The notes beneath the pieces were generated by a model. It saw only the letters and a list, made by a program, of their open reading frames with translations, was not told where the DNA came from and did not search any database. Position numbers and translations under genes: made by a program. This document shows, one piece after another, positions 59,609 through 64,000 of a stretch of DNA of 64,000 nucleotides. The stretch is from Tetracladium setigerum (Eukaryota; Ascomycota; Leotiomycetes; Helotiales): positions 1,116,001 to 1,180,000 of the forward strand of contig PZJY01000010.1 in the NCBI GenBank assembly GCA_031472005.1, written 5' to 3'. The stretch's first letter is position 1; every line of letters begins with the position of its first letter.

Positions 59609-61816
59609 TCATGGCTTTTGCTCACCATCCTTGGCCTCACCCTCTGGCTTGGCTTCGGACGAAGCGTTGCTGGCATCGTGCTTGGCCTTGTGCATCTTGT
59701 CGAAGAGGTTCAAGCTGGCCATTTGAAGCTCATCGGTCTTCTCCTTCAACTCGGCGGCGGTGGCTGAGCCCTCGCCAGATTGGCTCTTGCTAACGAATTC
59801 GCGAAGGGTGGTGATCTTCTCGCGGATTTGATCGGCCTCAGCCTTGTCGAGTCTGTCGGCAAATTCGTTCAAAGCCTTCTCGGTATCGTTCAATACGCTA
59901 TCGGATCGGTTGGCAGCCTCAATGGCAGCCTTACGCTCCTTATCAGATTCAGCATACTTCTCGGAGTCATCAACCATGTTTTGGATCTCAGAGTCAGAGA
60001 GACCAGATCCGGAAGCAATGGTGATGGAGTGGTCCTTGTTGGTGGACTTGTCGGTGGCGTGCACGTGGACAATAGCATCGGCATCAATATCGAAGGTGAC
60101 TTCGATTTGAGGGACACCACGGTGCGCAGGTGGGATACCAACAAGTTGGAAGTTTCCAAGCATCTTGTTGTCACGGACAAGCTCACGTTCACCCTGGTAG
60201 ACCTTGATCTCGACAGCTGTCTGGAAGTCGGCAGCAGTAGAGAAGACTTGGGACTTCTTGGTTGGGATGGTGGTGTTTCGGTTGATCAGACGAGTGAAAA
60301 CACCTCCAAGAGTCTCAATACCAAGAGAAAGAGGAGTGACATCCAAAAGCAGAACATCGGTAACGTTACCAGCGAGCACACCACCTTGAATGGCGGCACC
60401 CATTGCAACGGCCTCATCAGGGTTAACAGACTTGGCTGGGTCACGTCCGAAGATGCTCTTAACGGACTCAGCAACCTTTGGCATACGGGTCATTCCTCCG
60501 ACCAAGATAACCTCCTGAATGTCGTTTGCCTTGAGGTTGGCATCCTTCAATGCCTTGCGGACAGGCTCAATGGTTCGGCTGATGAGAGGGTCAACAAGCT
60601 TCTCAAGTTGAGATCGCGAGAGCTTGGAGTTGATGTGCTTTGGTCCAGAGGAGTCGGCGGTGATGAAAGGTAGGTTGACATCAGTCTGCATGGAAGAAGA
60701 CAACTCAATCTTAGCCTTCTCAGCAGCCTCACGAATTCTCTGAATGGCCATGCGGTCGTTGGAGAGATCAATGCCGGAATCCGACTTGAATTGCTGGACG
60801 AAGTGACGAACCAAGTGGATATCGAAATCTTCACCACCCAAGTGGGTATCACGTTGGTGGACTTGACCTCGAAGACACCCTTTTGGATTTCGAGGACAGA
60901 GATATCGAAAGTTCCTCCACCCAAATCGTAGACAGCGATGATCTTGTCCTCGTCCTTCTCGAGACCGTATGCGAGGGCAGCAGCGGTTGGCTCGTTTACG
61001 ACACGGAGAACGTTAAGACCAGCGATTTGACCAGCATCCTTAGTAGCTTGACGTTGAGAGTCGTTGAAGTAAGCTGGGACGGTAACAACGGCGTTGGCGA
61101 TAGGCTTGGTCAAGTACGACTCGGCAGTCTCCTTCATCTTTTGCAAGACGAAACCACCAATTTGCGAAGGAGAGTACTTTTGTCCACGAGCCTCTACCCA
61201 AGCATCTCCGTTGGTGTGTTGAACGATCTTGTATGGAACCTCCTTGATATCACGTTGCACCTCGACATCGGTGAACTTTCGTCCAATCAATCGCTTGGTA
61301 GCAAAGAGAGTGTTTTCTGGGTTTACAACGGCTTGACGTTTCGCAGAAACACCGACCAATCGCTCTCCATCTTGTGCAAAGGCAACCACGGATGGGGTTG
61401 TTCGCGCACCTGGAAAAAAGTCAGGAGGCAAATATATAAATTGGACTACTATAGAGACTTACCTTCTGAGTTCTCGATAATCTTTGCGGTTTGACCTTCC
61501 ATAATAGCTACTGCAGAGTTGGTAGTACCTGGGGAAGATGTGAGCATGCGATCAAATGAATCTCGATCTCGAGTGATGACGCGAACTTACCCAAATCAAT
61601 ACCGATCACTGGCCCCTTAACCTTCTTGTCTGCATCATCGGCATAGCTGCGTCTAAACGACGAAACCATAGGTGTGCGGAGGAGGTTTGCAGAGCGCGTG
61701 GTAGAAGAGACAGCTCGGGGAGCTGTGCAAAGGAGTGTCAGTGGAAGTCGATTAAATTAATCGCATCGTGGCAAGGGGCTTCAACTTACAGCTCTGGACA
61801 TCTTTAACGACAACAT
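59609..61816 (-). CDS. ssc1: Mitochondrial Hsp70 chaperone (Ssc1)
   Basis: ATP-driven chaperone of the mitochondrial matrix; motor of TIM23 protein import and folding. Exons: 61816-61790, 61722-61591, 61528-61463 and 61409-59609; 675 aa. An Arg/Ser-rich presequence (RAVSSTTRSANLLRTP) precedes GPVIGIDLGTTNSAVAIMEG (phosphate-1 motif). The ATPase domain shows VVNEPTAAALAYGLEKDEDK, VYDLGGGTFDISVLEIQKG and VILVGGMTRMPKV. The substrate-binding domain shows LLLDVTPLSLGIETLGGVFT, and the C-terminus is acidic and charged. Two bases appear missing: G at about 60852 (after KSTN, where the family has GDTHLGGEDFD) and one in the G4 run 61717-61720 just after intron 1. With both restored, the exons sum to exactly 676 codons. 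As this is usually an essential gene, assembly error is far likelier than inactivation. Confidence 0.96.
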
Positions 61817-62436
61817 GATGACGGGGGCGCAACGAAGATTAAAGTATGAGTACAGAAGGATGGATGGATGAATGGATTGAAGAAGGAGGATGATCAGTTG
61901 GTTGCGAAAGGAATGGATGGAGTGGTATGAAGGAGAGAAGGAGAAGAGGAAGATTCGGGTTGCGAGGTCCAGAGAGGTAGAAAAAAGTCCTCAAAACCTT
62001 AGCGTCACTTCGCATCCCTGCCACTCCCGGCTGCAATTCGGTTCAGGAAGTTTCGATGGAGTCTTTTGCTCTCTTGGCACGCCAAGGTGTCACGTGTCGT
62101 CGGCACCAGTGTAGCTACTCTGCCGGACGAATCACAGCACAGATAATCTGGGGTCGTTTGAATGTGCAGGCAGAGCTGAGCTGTTGACGTATCAGCCTCG
62201 AGGCATGTTTGGGGCTCTTTGTTTGGCTTCCCTCAGCAGTATCAACAACCACGACACTCAACCTCAACACATCATATCATCCACCCAGGATCAGATCGCC
62301 AACAATACCAGCATCGCATACCATACGTTAACCTCGCCTCCGTCTCGCCCACGAGAAATATAGCTGCGGTATCATTGACCGTCGCCCACCCTTATGAGCA
62401 CGACACACCCTTGCGCCCCGCTTCTGTAGAGCTGTA
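61817..62436. promoter_or_regulatory. Divergent promoter of mitochondrial Hsp70 and the DUF2415 gene
   Basis: About 620 bp between the two start codons. It contains a perfect heat shock element (62042-62054) and a CACGTG E-box-type hexamer at 62091-62096. CT/GA-rich sequence lies next to the Hsp70 start (read as CT-rich leader on the minus strand). No further gene is seen. Confidence 0.6.
62042..62054. promoter_or_regulatory. Heat shock element (three inverted units)
   Basis: TTCagGAAgtTTC, a perfect nTTCnnGAAnnTTCn array as bound by trimeric Hsf1, about 226 bp upstream of the mitochondrial Hsp70 ATG. Position and perfect match make it a likely functional element; the DUF2415 gene on the other side could share it. 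Confidence 0.75.
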
Positions 62437-64000
62437 ATGGCTGTGAAGGATGAAAGCCTGTGAGTGATATGACATTCTATTCTACATTATGATACTGCCT
62501 ACTGACACTCTGTCTGGCACTTAGTCACCACGAGTCTGAAGATTTGATTCTTCCCACGCCCCGCAAATACTATCAGGCCCTCATATACAACAGGTGAGCT
62601 CCTACATCCAAGAAGATGCCGCCGGCCGAGCTCTAATCATCCACAATAAAGTCACTGGCAGCTTAGATCCTTCATCTCGTCCCAGAGCTCGGCACTGTGT
62701 ACTACCCAAGCGGAAGCGATATCATTGCCCTGAATACGAAGACTCGAGAACGAGAGAAGATCGCTCTGTTGAATTTCGCTCCCAGGTGTCTTGCCGCATC
62801 GAAGGATTGGATATGTGTGGGAGGAGATGATGGAACATATGCTGCTGTGTCTTTGAAGGAGAAGAGAGTGCTGTCGGCACTGTCGACATCATTGGACTTT
62901 GATGCCGATGCTCGCCTACCTTTGGACCTGGACTGGACTCCATCACATAGAGCAACAGTTCGCGAATCTATGCGTAGACCTCGTCCTCCTCCCCAGACTG
63001 TAACTCCAAAAATAACGAAGGTCGGGACACAAATCGTCAACTGTGTGACACTATGGTCGCCAACAGAAGAGCGAGTGGAAATGGCATACACCATCCCCGT
63101 TTCCGTCATTTCGAACAATGATTGCACGGTGACAATTATGAACTTGGAAAAATCCGAGCTTCTGCAGCAACTAGAGTTCCCTGACTATGTGAATCGATCC
63201 GTCATGTCACCCAACGGAGCCCTCCTAGCAACAATTTCAGACGACCCATATCTGTACATACATGAGCGACAAAAGAAACGCAAGTCCAAGAATGATCCAT
63301 GGAAACCTTGTTCGGATCCAAATCTAAAGTACGAATGGGTTCTCTTATGTCGGATTCAGCTTGAAGGACAACGACCAACCGAAAGGACAGAAATGAGAGG
63401 GAGTTTCGCTGCCTGCTTTTCGTGGTCTGGCAAGTATCTTGCTGTTGCTACCCAGTATGGAATGATTTCCATTTTTAATGTGGCAACTATCACAGAGAGG
63501 GAATCACTGGTTGCTGTGTTTTCAACTTCAAGACCCTCTACTGGTATGTATTCTCGACTGGGTTATCTCACGTGGACGCTAATGTTACATCAGATCGCGA
63601 TGTGGGTGGCGCTGTTAGGTGCATGTCATTCGCGCCTGGGCCATTTGATTTGCTTGCATGGACAGAATCCACTGGCCGCGTAGGGATCGCGGACGTGAGA
63701 ACTATGTTCTTTTCCAGGCAGCTCTTAATCTTAAATCACAACGCTGAAGGAGTTGAAAGGATACACGTTTCCGATAAGTCGAACAGAGACCCAATTGATC
63801 CAAGGCTTCGTTCTTTCCAGACGGAATCCTCGGCGGCTGGCAGTACCTCGGCCAGCAGCACTCCAGATTACCTAGGGCTTGACTATGATAGGCGACAGTT
63901 GAGACATTTAACAAGAGAAATGATGGATAGACATCAGTCTCCCATAACTGCTGAAGAGTTGGAAGTTCTGCAGGCCCACAGAATTGCTCGCCGGCAACGA
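62437..64000 (+). CDS. WD40-like DUF2415 protein, 3' end beyond window
   Basis: The first exon 62437-62459 (MAVKDES plus two bases, donor GTGAGT) joins acceptor TTAG at 62524, giving LILPTPRKYYQALIYN, like the family N-terminus. The main exon reads ELGTVYYPSGSDIIALNTKT, a beta-propeller-like series (FAPRCLAASKDWICVGGDDG; SPNGALLATISDDPYLYIHE; SWSGKYLAVATQYGMISIFN) to 63543. The intron at 63544-63593 (GTATGT...CAG) leads to MSFAPGPFDLLAWTESTGRV, the hallmark of DUF2415, then FFSRQLL and a Ser-rich tail running off the window. The junction between about 62588 and 62690 is unresolved: frame and donor do not fit unless one base is missing near the GGTGAGC at 62590. No function is established for the family to my knowledge. 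Confidence 0.78.

Noticed and set aside
1..64000. CRISPR arrays, bacterial operons, rRNA genes, transposase or reverse-transcriptase genes
   Set aside because: None seen; gene structure is eukaryotic throughout and repeats are simple-sequence only.

Overview
The window is nuclear DNA of a filamentous ascomycete. Genes have several short GT-AG introns with CTAAC/TTAAC-type branch sites, UTRs and promoters are long and pyrimidine-rich, and the gene set is fungal: Mtc6, LIM-RhoGAP, C2H2 plus fungal-specific transcription factor domain, fungal rhodopsin-like 7TM protein, Stu1. The flavour (GPI-anchored surface protein, small cysteine-rich secreted proteins, Myb-like coiled-coil genes) suggests Pezizomycotina, perhaps Leotiomycetes. 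The class is my inference, not something the sequence proves.

Layout. 1-2.2 kb: a mitochondrial ribosomal protein (uL29m/Mrpl4, cut by the window edge) and a GPI-anchored surface protein. 2.2-7.5 kb: no gene seen; it ends in the long CT-rich leader of a large C2H2 transcription factor (7.5-10.7 kb). 12-19.6 kb: a tiny spliced membrane protein, Sec62, Mtc6 and an unknown membrane-anchored protein. 21.2-23.8 kb: a PH-domain protein. 23.8-28 kb: gene-poor. 28-31 kb: a tandem pair of multi-exon cysteine-rich secreted paralogs. 31.6-32.8 kb: a coiled-coil protein of unknown function. 34-38.2 kb: a tandem pair of Myb/SANT-like proteins with C-terminal coiled coils. 39.2-40.3 kb: a repeat-containing basic protein. 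40.3-43.7 kb: gene-poor. 43.7-54 kb: a LIM-RhoGAP, Stu1 (CLASP) and a basic-secretory-protein-like putative metalloprotease. 54.3-57.6 kb: a fungal rhodopsin-like 7TM protein and eIF3g. 59.6-61.8 kb: mitochondrial Hsp70. 62.4 kb to the end: a DUF2415 WD40-like protein that runs off the window.

A striking feature is that eight multi-exon or long genes, including mitochondrial Hsp70 and Stu1, need a single extra base to stay in frame. I count eleven such sites. All have the same sign (one base missing), and most lie in G, C or A homopolymers. Exon-length arithmetic closes exactly when one base is restored at each site. The most likely reading is homopolymer deletion error in the assembly, not pseudogenes; coordinates are given as they stand in the sequence.

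Most genes are housekeeping (secretion, translation, mitochondrial protein import and folding, cytoskeleton, Rho signalling). The lineage-specific material is concentrated in 26-41 kb: the secreted pair, the Myb-like pair and the repeat protein. Those are the best candidates for undescribed biology.
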